A stretch of 64,000 bases of DNA, taken from positions 1,968,023 through 2,032,022 of the forward strand of contig QAOA01001300.1 of assembly GCA_003255065.1 (NCBI GenBank), in the 5' to 3' direction. Numbering within the stretch: position 1 is the first letter of the stretch; every line of letters starts with the position of its first letter. The position numbers were made by a program, and so were the translations under genes. Shown here in pieces: positions 54,501-64,000 of this stretch. A model generated the notes under the pieces. That model searched no databases and had not been told where the DNA came from. It was given only the letters and a program-made list of their open reading frames with translations. Source of the DNA: Cercis canadensis. Its lineage: Eukaryota > Streptophyta > Magnoliopsida > Fabales > Fabaceae.

Positions 54501-55850
54501 GCTACTTAAACTCGTATAAAGTCATATAGACTTGTGCATGATTGTGAATGTATATACGGTGTGATTATTATTACTCATTAGAGAATATTAGGCTCTCCTT
54601 CGGCTGTTATTTGCTCTATTCATCATTTATTTTCTTACTTCTAAAGGGCTAAAAATGTGCATTGAGTCTACGAGGAGGATTCACATCTCAGTGACAAGTT
54701 TATTTTCTCCACAAGATGCTATTTTGTTCTTTGTAAAGAAACCAAGCACATTAATAGTAGCTCTATTTTGTATGTCTTATGGATAAAAGTTCAAATGGCT
54801 GAGTTCAGTTGAAGTTTTAAAGGTTTGAGGTTGTTATAGGTTGGTACATCTCTTGAGATCATGCCTATATATCTTTATGGATCATGCTTAGATATGAATT
54901 ATGTTGCAAAATCACACTTGATGGATATCCTCGCAACTTGTCCAGGTCCTTATAAAATACTAGTATTGATAAACTGTCATGAATGCACCTAAGAATTCTT
55001 AATGATTGAATTAAATTGGCTGCTCTTGGTGCCAGTAAGTGTCACCAGATTTTTACAGTGAAATCTCAAAATGAGCCTTTGATATTTTAACAAATACATG
55101 TTTGGTTTGGCCTTTCATGCATTCTTTGTCACTCTTAATTTTTCTTTGAAACATCTGCAGATGGCATTAGATGGTGATGGTTCTTAGGAAATCTTTTTAA
55201 GAAATTTTTAGTTAAGTGGTTACGAAATTGAAATGTTGGGTAGATTTTTTCAAACAAAAACAATAAAAGGGAAAAAAAAAAAAAACAGTTGAGTGTATGT
55301 GTTCACTTCCTATCTAAGGAGCACTACAGAAAATTAGTCCACCTATCTGAATTCATTCTCTATACATTGAATTGTAGTTGGGGCTCATGGTGTGACTTTT
55401 AATTGTTTTCTCATGATCTGCACTTAAAGTTATAAGATGTTAGTATTGGTTGTTAGTCTTGCCTGCTAACCATACAGTTGACCGTCTACTGAACAATCAT
55501 ATTTTCTGGTAAGTGGTGGCATATCTTATATTATAATCTTTGGGAGTCATGTCTGTGATATGCAAGCAGAGTTTTTTCTTTTCAGAACTTATATTAAATG
55601 AAGTAGTTTCTTTAAAGAGAGGAGGACGGGGGGAAGAGATTGTCTTCTCTCTATGCTGAATGGTTATTTTGCTCTTGTGCTTGCTCTATGGTGGTATAAG
55701 ATCATGTAACATATTATTATGAAAACTAGTTGAGCACACGCATCATCAAAGTCAAGCTAAACACCTCAAGCTTTATTTCCAGGTACGTGTGACAAACATG
55801 TAAGATGCTGCTGAACATATAGGTGAAGCTTTGAAACGTGTAAAGAAGGA
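51507..55850. other. Long AT-rich non-coding region
   Basis: 51510-51665 is CT- and GC-richer and ends TTTAG|GTTGGT, like a plant 5' leader exon, possibly of the gene now represented by USB1 or of a lost gene. The rest is AT-rich without any frame carrying recognisable motifs, so I read it as introns or intergenic DNA. Confidence 0.4.
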
Positions 55851-56069
55851 CTTAAGCCTTTAAATAGACAACCCTAAAGCTATAGTGCTTATCACATAAG
55901 CATACAAATCCTATTAGATAACTCCCACTTATGAGATAGGATAATTACTCCTAAAGATAGGCTAATCCTAACTAAATCCTAGTAGAACATATAAGATAAT
56001 TAACTACTATTATAAAGATAAAAAGAGAGCTTAGATAATTATTAAATACTCCTCCTTAGAGTCATATCA
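55851..56069 (-). mobile_element. Truncated LTR of the short LTR-element family
   Basis: On the minus strand it runs TGATATGACTCTAAGGAGGA, then TTATAATAGTAGTTAATTAT and TGATAAGCACTATAGCTTTA, to TTTAAAGGCTTAAG, matching the first ~225 bp of the LTRs at 17699 and 18635. The LTR's last ~65 bp are missing. Confidence 0.85.
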
Positions 56070-56272
56070 AACACCTTCATGTTCCACTCTAAGACTATGT
56101 TTAGGAGTTGTTGGGGAAAAGGTAAAAAGGATACAAAAAGGAAAATAAGGGATGGTGGAGGGATGCTTTGGAGATTAGATTATATTCTTGATATAAAGTT
56201 GAAGAATCCAAACTCACTTGTATATTTCACTCATTTATTTCCTTGTTACTATTGTCTCCATGTACATGAGAT

Positions 56273-56317
<45 letters not shown>

Positions 56318-56764
56318 NTTTTTTTTTTTTTTTTTTTTTTTCTTTATTTGAGTTATGATCTAGCTTCATGATGCTGTAAGCTTTTATTTCTTTGCTTGTT
56401 GAAAAGTAGTACTGTTTTCAGATAAAAAAGGAAAACCATTGTTATTAGTTATTGGCTTAAAGAAATTAGACTCAACAATTTGAAACCAAAATTTTATATC
56501 CAATATGTCTAATAGATTCTTCCAATTTCATAGTCATGGGGGAAGAAGAAACTAGAACAAGTATAAGTCATACGAAGAATTCAAAAGCTTCCAAGTTCAA
56601 GTTCATGGCATCTCTGCAATTAGCTTTTTATGAAATTCCAGTGTTTGACTTCATATTTGTTACTTGGCTATGTGTATGATGCGATGTATAGGACAAGAAA
56701 AGCTATCAAGAATATGTATTTTTGAATAGGAAGTCTATGTACAAGCTCTATACAAGAATTATCA
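56070..56764. other. Non-coding DNA with a long T-run
   Basis: A T-run of about 65 bases with an N at 56318 (56276-56341). Otherwise AT-rich with no supported gene. Confidence 0.5.
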
Positions 56765-57876
56765 AAGAAATGTAGGATAGACAACTTTGTCAAAGTATTC
56801 ATGTTGCTGCCTCTTACTTGAATCACGTATGCTTTTATGATAAACATAATTTTTTTACCAAAATAGAAGTTATGAAATGATTCATGGATGTTGTGAGTGC
56901 AATGGTGCCTTCGGGCAAGTCCAAATTTTTGAATGAATGTGAGTTGTATGATAAGAGATTGGATAACTTCGCTTGGCCATATACTCTTGAATCTTCCAAA
57001 AATATAAAACCCAGTAAGACTTCAACACTATTTTTTTTTTTTTTTTTTTTATATTTCTCTTTTGACTATATATTTTTGGTTTTTCTAATAATTTTATATA
57101 TTTCTTTATAAATAAATGGTGGAAATACTTTGGATATAGTGCTCCAACTATCCAAAAATTGACTATTAAACTCTTAAGTCAAACTGCATTTTCTTCGGGT
57201 TGTGAAAGAAATTGGAATGTATTTGAAAAGATACATTCCAAGAAAAGGAATAGGTTAGAGCATTAAAAATTAAATGATATTGTTTATGAGCATTACAATT
57301 TGCGTTTGAAAAATAAGTATTCTATCTAATTCTTAATCATGTTTATTTTTTACTAAAGTTTTATGATGAAATGATTCTTCATAATTTATTCATTCTATTA
57401 TTTTCTTCAATTATATGGCATATAACTTGAAGAAAACTTTCTTTGATCCTATTGATTATAAGAGCATAGACAATAATAAGTTTTGGGTCATGGAAAAAGA
57501 TGATTCTCCAATTCTTGATTATGATGAGTTGGCGAATATGCTTTGTAATGATGAAACAATTCCAATAGAAGCTACAACTCAAAAGGAATGAAACATTGAA
57601 GAAGAACCATTTGGTGAAGGAGGACAATCACAACTTGGTGGAGAAAATGGAGGGATGAACTTGGATTCAATTGGTATACTAGATGGAAGTTATGAAAGTG
57701 ATAATGAGATTGACTTAAGTGAGCCACATGCTTTGTTCAATCAAGATTCTCTTCAATTTAAAAGAATAAATGAGCTAATGTTTGTGTATTTGACTTATGT
57801 ATTTGGTTTATGGTTATGTGCGATAACTTGTGTATTTGGTTATGATGGTTTTGAGACTATGCATTTGAATATTTAA
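56765..57876 (+). pseudogene. hAT transposase C-terminal part (broken)
   Basis: The order of blocks is that of plant hAT transposases: DRQLCQSIHVAASYLN, MDVVSAMVPSGKSKFLNECE, then the dimerisation domain WWKYFGYSAPTIQKLTIKLL, SQTAFSSGCERNWNVFEKIH and SKKRNRLEH, stop, KLNDIVYEHYNLRLKNK. A tail DPIDYKSIDNNKFWVMEKDD with an acidic end to ~57876 follows. Stops and a T-run interrupt it. The catalytic core and BED finger upstream are not found, so this is a fragment. Element ends are not identified. Confidence 0.8.
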
Positions 57877-59571
57877 GTTTTAGACTTTTACTTATGAGTT
57901 AAGTTTGATGATTTATGTTTCATCATTCATGTTTTCTTCTTTGTGAATTTTTAAGTTTGAAAAAATCTTCGATTCACCTGGTTCGACTGGTGGAATGATT
58001 GGTCATTTTTTATCACACTGATTCATTCACCAGTCTGATTTTTAAAACATTAATTTTCAAAACCTGATCTCTTATTACTATGGTACCTATTCAGCTCAAT
58101 TATCCAGATTGAGAAAAAAAGAATTTTAACTTTCTAAAACTACTGAATATGGGGTTGTGATGAAAGTCGTAGATAATCTGTCAAAAATTTATATTGGAAT
58201 TTTTACTCCTTTAAAAACATTTTAATTTTTCAAGAAAAGAAGAAAGAAAAAACTTTATTTTAAAAGAACCAGACCATAAATAAAACTCACCGTTTCACTT
58301 GTTTAGGAAACAAATAAACTCATTCACAACTCTGGTGCCGCTAGCCTGCACTTACAACCACTTCTTTTGCAGCAATTATTCATGCGATTTTGGTGTAGTT
58401 GGATGCTCTGCTCTTCATCGTTTAATCTCAATTTCTTTGTTTGCAATTATGTGTTCCTGTTCTGGATTCTTCTGGTCTTGCTGTTAGGTAATTACTCAAT
58501 TCCTTTTATGTCTTCTTTGTGCCTACCATTTGTTTGATTGTATGTCTAACTACGATGCCTGAAGGGATTTCTTAATTTAAGTTTGAGGCACAGAATATGA
58601 ATCAAAGTTTGAAACTTTTAAAATTTAATTTCGTGATTATTTGTGTAAAAGTCTTAAAATTTGGGAAATAAGCTCAGTAAAGCTAGGTTTCACTTTTGGT
58701 ATTCATTTCCTTTACATGTTCTTAATGTTCATTCCTCTTCCTTTTTAATTTCTCTGGACTACTTAATGCATAGTATTTTGACTCTAAAAGCACTAGCTTT
58801 AAAAGTTTCATATTAGTGCTTGAAGGAAAAAAAAAAAGAAGGGAATGCAATACATTCCAATGGGAGATTGAAATCCAACTGGGGATCTTTCTAATTTCAG
58901 GAGCTAAATAAATCCTTCTAGTAGTTTCTGTTCATGAATTTAATACCCAAATCAGGCATAGTTCTGCAGAAATTTGTGTTTTTTCAAATAATTATGATGA
59001 TGTATGATCCTGAGAAAGAATTATCTATAGAATTTTAGGCTTGTCTTAATGGCTGCTCTTTTGGTGCCCTGCATATGGTTCCATTAAGGGAGTCTGTTTG
59101 GCATACATGTAGCACATTGGAGAAGTTTACTGCATTGATATGTTTTTAATTTTCTGTGTCATTCCTTTGTATTTATTTTTAGGAGCATATCTTATCCTCC
59201 CTTTCACTTGTCTTCTACCTTCTTCCTTTCCAATATTTCCTTTTTCATAAAAAGAAAAAAAAGAAGTCAATCCCCAGTCTACGGTATAATTCAAACATCC
59301 TATTATTTGATTTAGTTTTAATATTTTTACTCATTGTTTCATTTGTCAGACGACAGCCAGATGCATTACAATGTTTAGGTACATAAAGAAAAAATGAAAC
59401 AGTAGAGGGAGTTTGGTTCTCTTATATGTATTTTGTTGAAAAAGGTTAGTTTTGTGGATTCTTTCGTCATTCTTTGGTTTTGATTTGTGGTATGTTAAAT
59501 GATCCTTCCCATGATTCATGTTTACTGTTTCAACCTCAGATCTTGGTATGTAACGGAAAGTAGACTGACAA
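57877..59571. other. Upstream region of USB1, non-coding
   Basis: Holds a probable USB1 leader: 58290-58492 is GC-richer and ends CTGTTAG|GTAATT, a possible 5' UTR exon and donor. A CCTCAG acceptor-like site at ~59538 precedes the coding start. An imperfect hairpin lies at 57986-58034 (CTGGTGGAATGA with TCATTCACCAG). Confidence 0.4.
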
Positions 59572-61054
59572 ATGGAGGCCTTGAAAGCATGCTATGGAGA
59601 TTCATCTTCTGACTCAGACTCTGAATCTGCCTCTCCCAATCCAACCATGGCCTGCTCTGAAGATTTCACCCCCTTGCCCCCACCTCCACTCTCGCTCCTC
59701 AATTGTCCAAATTCTCTTGGTACTGTTGATTTTTAGCCTTTTTATCTCATTTAAAAAATGACAAAAGAAAAAAGCATCTGTTTTTCTTGGAGGGTTTGCT
59801 GCTGATCCAAGAAAAGGGAATCAAAGCAAAGTATAAGAATCCCAAATTTAGTATCTGGGAAATCTAAGAGCGTGCAAACACAACCCCAAAGCACAGGTTC
59901 CTCCAAGGTATGAAAAGCAGATGCACCAAATTGATGCGTTTGTGTTTTATGCATTGGAACCTTGGGACGGGGCTTGCAAATTCAACCCAAAACATGCTCT
60001 AAGTTGGTAGAGCAAGATTTTCTGAATTAAAAATTTCTTATTACTAATATGGGAAGTTTTTTTGCAATAAACAAAAGCCAGTTGTTAATTATATTATCAT
60101 GGTTATTGCTTTTGATGTTGTGCACCTTATGAGAAGAGTTCACTGTTTTGATTTGTGAAGGGCCTCAAGATTTTCTGCAAACGGGTCAGACAAGTAGGAT
60201 TAGGAGCTTCCCTCATGTTGATGGCAACTATGCCTTACATGTGTACATACCAAGTAAGTCCATTACGGTCTTTGTATAGGATTTCCATTCTCATAATAAG
60301 CTTTCATGAATTGTAATCGTTTTTGTACATTCTGTTGGGGTCCCTGATGAACTTCCTCTGAAGTAATTCATATGATTGCATTTTTTTCAAGGGAGCTCCT
60401 ACATTCCAGACTTCTTTTCCGTGCAAACAAATGGAATTAAGTTAATTGGTGATGCATGGGTGTTAATTTACCAGCAAGCTTTTCATCAAAAAAAAAAAGA
60501 AAAGAGAAATTACAATCAAGGGTAGAATGCTATAGTTCAAAGTTTTATGTGCTATATTTTAAAATGTGCATTGACTTTGGACTCAGACCACAATTGTTTC
60601 TTTTCAGTTTATATACCATCTCCATCAAAGAAAGAACTAGCCTCCTTCCTGAAGAAAGTTTCATCTCATGAGCCAAGTCTTTATGTTGTTGATGTTGATG
60701 TTCCACTTAACATGCTCTGTAAAAGTGATGAGAAACTTGAACAGGTTGCCTTAGGAAGGGAATTTCACATAAGTTTGGGAAGAACTGTCCCAATACGAGT
60801 GCATCAGATTGAGTCCATGGTCTCAATGCTTCGTCAGAAACTTCAAGCTCAGCAGCGGTCAGTTATTGCTTTTCATAGTTCAATTGTGAATTGAACACCA
60901 CGTGTTTGACTGCCTGTCACCTCATCATTGTATCTAACTTTTCTTGTTGGCAAACAGTTATTGGATTGACTTCAATAAGTGGGAGGTTTTTATAAATGAT
61001 GATCACACTCGCACCTTTTTGTCGTTTGAAGTGGTTAAAGAAGGGTTAACAGAG
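59572..61054 (+). CDS. USB1: U6 snRNA phosphodiesterase USB1, first four coding exons (partial)
   Basis: USB1/Mpn1 is a nuclear 2H-type phosphoesterase that trims the oligo(U) 3' end of U6 snRNA. Exons: 59572-59719 (MEALKACYGDSSSDSDSESA, acidic Ser-rich start, then LPPPPLSLLN), 60161-60253 (GQTSRIRSFPHVDGNYALHV), 60608-60857 (YIPSPSKKELASFLKKVSSH, DVDVPLNMLCKSDEKLEQVA, REFHISLGRTVPIRVHQIES) and 60958-61054 (YWIDFNKWEVFINDDHTRTF). All junctions are GT/AG and phases match. HIS is the first H-x-S catalytic motif; the second lies in later exons beyond the window. No lesion is seen. The gene runs into an intron in which a Ty3/gypsy element begins at ~61.57 kb. Confidence 0.92.
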
Positions 61055-61570
61055 GTATGTTGGAGTTATTTTTTTCCACTACGTTCATTTTTTTCTTTTA
61101 CATGTTACTTAACAAACTTGTGCAAGTTGGCATTGTATGTGGCGTTGATGACCTATTGTTTCTCATTAATGGCTCAATTTTGTATTTAATTTGATTATCT
61201 ACAAAGCGGGTTGATGTAGAATATTATAGAAGGAAAAGTCTGGGATTCATAGGAACCAAGTTATTGATATTTGATATGTTGAAAATTTGGAATAATGGGG
61301 TTTGTGAACTGATCAAGGAAAGATATTATTATCAGATGGAACAGGGTCTGGGAATTACTCCTAGAAGGGAACGAAACCATCCTAAAGAAAGAAATAAAGT
61401 CTATTGACTATTGTGTCCCTTTCTTCTAGTAATGCTTGAAATATATATATAGGTAAAAGCAGCTGGTTTATTCGAGAACCACTGAAATGCGATGTCTTCT
61501 TTTCTAATGCGATTGCTAGAGCTAGTACTAGGATAATAACATACTCTAAATTTAGTACTTAAGGCACAAC
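61055..61570 (+). other. USB1 intron sequence
   Basis: Begins with donor GTATGT at 61055. AT-rich, no exon found before the retroelement. Confidence 0.55.
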
Positions 61571-62018
61571 CTGATAGAGTCCAAGGTTCAGGTGTTGGGC
61601 CAATGTTTATTCAGCAAGATGCAAAGCCCAATATATGGAGAGTCTACACTAGGAGAAAGAAGAGTGGGGCTGAGGGGAATTCTGTTAGGGATAGTTAGAT
61701 GAGCTGGCAGTTGGTTAGAGGAAAGAGAGGGAATACTCACTTGTTCTGGTAGTTATAATGAGATAGATTCGGGTTAGAAGGTGTGAGTAATTTTACAATT
61801 AGACTTAGGCAGAGGATACTTTCTCTGAGGAGCCATTGCTCTAGGCCATTGTAGGAAAACCTTTGAATTTGAATAATACTCCTGAGTCTTTTATTCTATT
61901 TTGTGGTTATCTTCTCTGGAATTGCTAGTTAATTTCTGGTGTCCTAACAATTCGGTCCGACCTGCCGGATCATCACTGAGTGAGAGCTAAAGCTTTTACT
62001 CAGAGATAGGGAAAATTC

Positions 62019-62366
62019 ATGCCACCTAAAATGTCTGACAGAGTGGATGTTTTAGAGGCTGAACTGGCTTCGCTCAAGGTTGGAATGGGCGACATGCAAG
62101 CTTCATTCAAATCAGCCTTGCTGGACCTGCAGCACTCCTTGCTGCAAGAAGTGAGCAGAATCATCACTGGCGGTTCATCCACCTTAGGAAAAAAATCTAC
62201 CCTGCCTCCGCATCAACACAGAAGTGGAGAGTCAGAGGAGGACCCCTTAGAGGAATATAGAATGTCCGTACGAAAGGTGGAATTACCCATGTTCAATGGC
62301 TCTGATCCTGTTGGATGGATGACACAAGCAGAAATCTATTTTGAAGTGCAGAATACATCCGAATAA
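62019..62366 (+). pseudogene. Gag N-terminal fragment of the Ty3/gypsy element
   Basis: Starts MPPKMSDRVDVLEAELASLK, a coiled-coil-like stretch, then [40 protein letters not shown] and NTSE before a stop. These are the usual first ~115 residues of gag in this group. The remainder, including capsid and zinc knuckle, has been deleted at this point. Confidence 0.75.
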
Positions 62367-64000
62367 GGCCACTATCCCTGATACATACCCTATACCTGTT
62401 GTGGATGAGCTTTTGGATGAGCTTCATGGTGCTCTTTTTTCTCAAAGCTAGATTTGAAATCAGGTTTTCACCAAATACGAGTTAGGGAAGCTGATGTTGC
62501 CAAGACTGCTTTCCGGACTCATAATGGACATTACGAGTTTTTAGTAATGCCATTTGGACTCACCAATGCCCTGGCCACTTTTCAATCTGCTATGAATGAC
62601 TTGTTTCGGTCCTTTCTAAGGAAATTTGTGCTGGTGTTCTTTGATGACATTCTGATTTATAGTTCAGATTGGTCTTTACACTTACAGCATCTCACAATGG
62701 TGCTTGAGGTTCTGTCCAAGCAACAGTTTGTAGTAAACAAAAAAAATGCAGTTTTGGGAAGAAATCTGTGGAGTACCTGGGGCATATTATATCTGGTCAG
62801 GGTGTGGCAGCTGGACCCACCAAGATACAAGCTGTGCTAGACTGGCCAATATCCAAAACAGTCAAAGGTGTGCGAGGATTCCTAGGTTTGATTGGTTATT
62901 ATTGGAAATTCGTCGAAGGATATGGGCAAATTGCCAAACCTCTCACTCAACTTACCAAAAAGGACAACTTCCATTGGGGACCAGCAGCTTTGGAGGCTTT
63001 TAAGAAACTTAAGGTGGTTATGACTACATCCCCTGTTCTGGCCCTTCCGGATTTTTCAAGGTCATTTGAAGTGGAATGTGATGCTTTGGGCATGGGCATT
63101 GGAGCAGTCCTTATGCAAGACCGAAAACCAATTGCATATTTCAGCAAAGCTTTCTCCAGCAGCCATGTCTCTAAATCAGCATATGACAAAGAACTCATGG
63201 CCTTAGTTCTTGCTGTTCAACATTGGAGACATTACCTTTTGGGACGGCCTTTCATCATTTATACTGACCAAGAGTTTGAAACACTTGTTGCAGCAGAAAA
63301 TAACCACCCCCAATCAGCAGTCATGGATGGCAAAGCTTTTAGGATATCACTTACAAGTGGTATATAAGCCAGGGCATGAGAACAAGGCTGCTGATGCGCT
63401 GTCTCGCTTGCATGAAGCCGGGGAGTTTCAAGCTATCATCTCCTATCCGGTTTGGTTAGAAGGAGCTCATATTGTTAATGAGGTCCATCTTGATCCTCAG
63501 CTTAAACTGATCATTTCTGACCTGCAAAAGGACCCAAATTCTAGACCTGGTTTCACACACCAGCAGGGGGTACTTCTCTATAAAAATCGATTAGTCCTAC
63601 CTGCCTCTTCACCTTACATTCAGCTGCTACTAAAAGAGTTTCATTCCTCTCCTACTGGGGGGCACTCGGGCTTTCTAAGAACTTACAGAAGGATCGCAGG
63701 GAACTTGTACTGGTTTGGGATGAAACGGTGCATTCAAGAATTTGTCAAGTCAAATATGCTGCCACTTCCCCTGCTGGATTACTTGAGCCATTGCTGGTTC
63801 CGAATCAGATTTGGAAAGATATCTCTATGGATTTCATAATGGGCCTTCCCAAATGTAAAGGATATGAAGCTATCTTGGTAGTGGTTGATCGACTGTCAAA
63901 ATATGGTCATTTCATTCTGTTAAAACATCCTTATACTGCCAAGACGTTGGCTGAACTCTTTGTTAAAGAAATTATCCGGCTCCATGGGATTCCACAGACC
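62367..64000 (+). pseudogene. Pol fragment: reverse transcriptase, RNase H, integrase
   Basis: The frame starts inside RT ([20 protein letters not shown]) and reads [38 protein letters not shown] and [13 protein letters not shown] (both catalytic Asp present). After a shift near 62760 it gives [38 protein letters not shown] and the RNase H part to FIIYTDQ. Another shift near 63270 leads to QVVYKPGHENKAADALSR and the integrase zinc region (EFHSSPTGGHSGFLRTYRR). The integrase core, SLWIS, stop, then DFIMGLPKCKGYEAILVVVD, continues to the edge. At least three lesions. Confidence 0.85.

Larger units (their letters stand above)
61571..64000 (+). mobile_element. Ty3/gypsy element with a large internal deletion
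   Basis: A candidate 5' LTR runs from ~61571 to 61949, ending TGGTGTCCTAACA, and is followed by TCGGTCCGACCTGCC and a gag frame. The gag N-terminal part is joined directly to mid-reverse transcriptase near 62364, so the rest of gag, protease and the RT start are missing. RT, RNase H and integrase follow to the window end. The [13 protein letters not shown] and GHENKAADALSR motifs fit plant chromovirus-type Ty3/gypsy elements. The left LTR end is uncertain. The element extends past the window. Confidence 0.75.

Overview
This is nuclear DNA from a flowering plant, almost certainly a dicot. Genes have introns with GT/AG borders, intergenic DNA is AT-rich, and plant-specific families are present: a coiled-coil NB-ARC-LRR resistance gene, Athila-type Ty3/gypsy elements, PIF/Harbinger and hAT transposons, and a tRNA-type SINE. 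Several homopolymer runs contain N, so this is assembled sequence with unresolved bases. I cannot name the species.

Layout. 0-0.64 kb is the last exon of an amidase (+). 2.2-8.3 kb is an NLR resistance gene (-) with introns in its 3' UTR, three exon-like tandem repeat units and an LRR relic downstream. 8.4-11.6 kb holds direct repeats, a 5S rRNA fragment fused to a SINE, an Athila-like solo LTR and a MITE. 12.2-19.6 kb is an ankyrin-repeat pseudogene split by two insertions: a 5.3-kb PIF/Harbinger-like element carrying exons of host genes, and a 1.2-kb element with 290-bp LTRs. 21.2-37.8 kb is a decayed Athila-type element, itself split by a 6.4-kb PIF/Harbinger element whose two genes are almost intact. 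38-45.6 kb is repeats, a pseudogene fragment resembling COP1-interacting protein 7, and a second SINE. 45.7-50.3 kb is a replication protein A-like pseudogene (+) with a solo LTR in one intron. 51.2-57.9 kb holds a LINE 3' end, an LTR relic and hAT transposase remains. 59.6-61.05 kb is the 5' part of the U6 snRNA phosphodiesterase gene USB1 (+). 61.6 kb to the end is a Ty3/gypsy element with a large internal deletion, lying in a USB1 intron or just beyond the exons seen.

Probably functional genes are the amidase, the NLR (with a changed Walker B residue) and USB1. Most of the rest is nested transposon history. In both nested cases, removing the insertion and one target-site copy brings the interrupted reading frame back into register, which supports the insertion boundaries. 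The most unusual items are the exon-carrying PIF/Harbinger-like element, the 5S/tRNA-type SINE junction, the nearly intact PIF/Harbinger element, and the tandem 3' exon units below the NLR.
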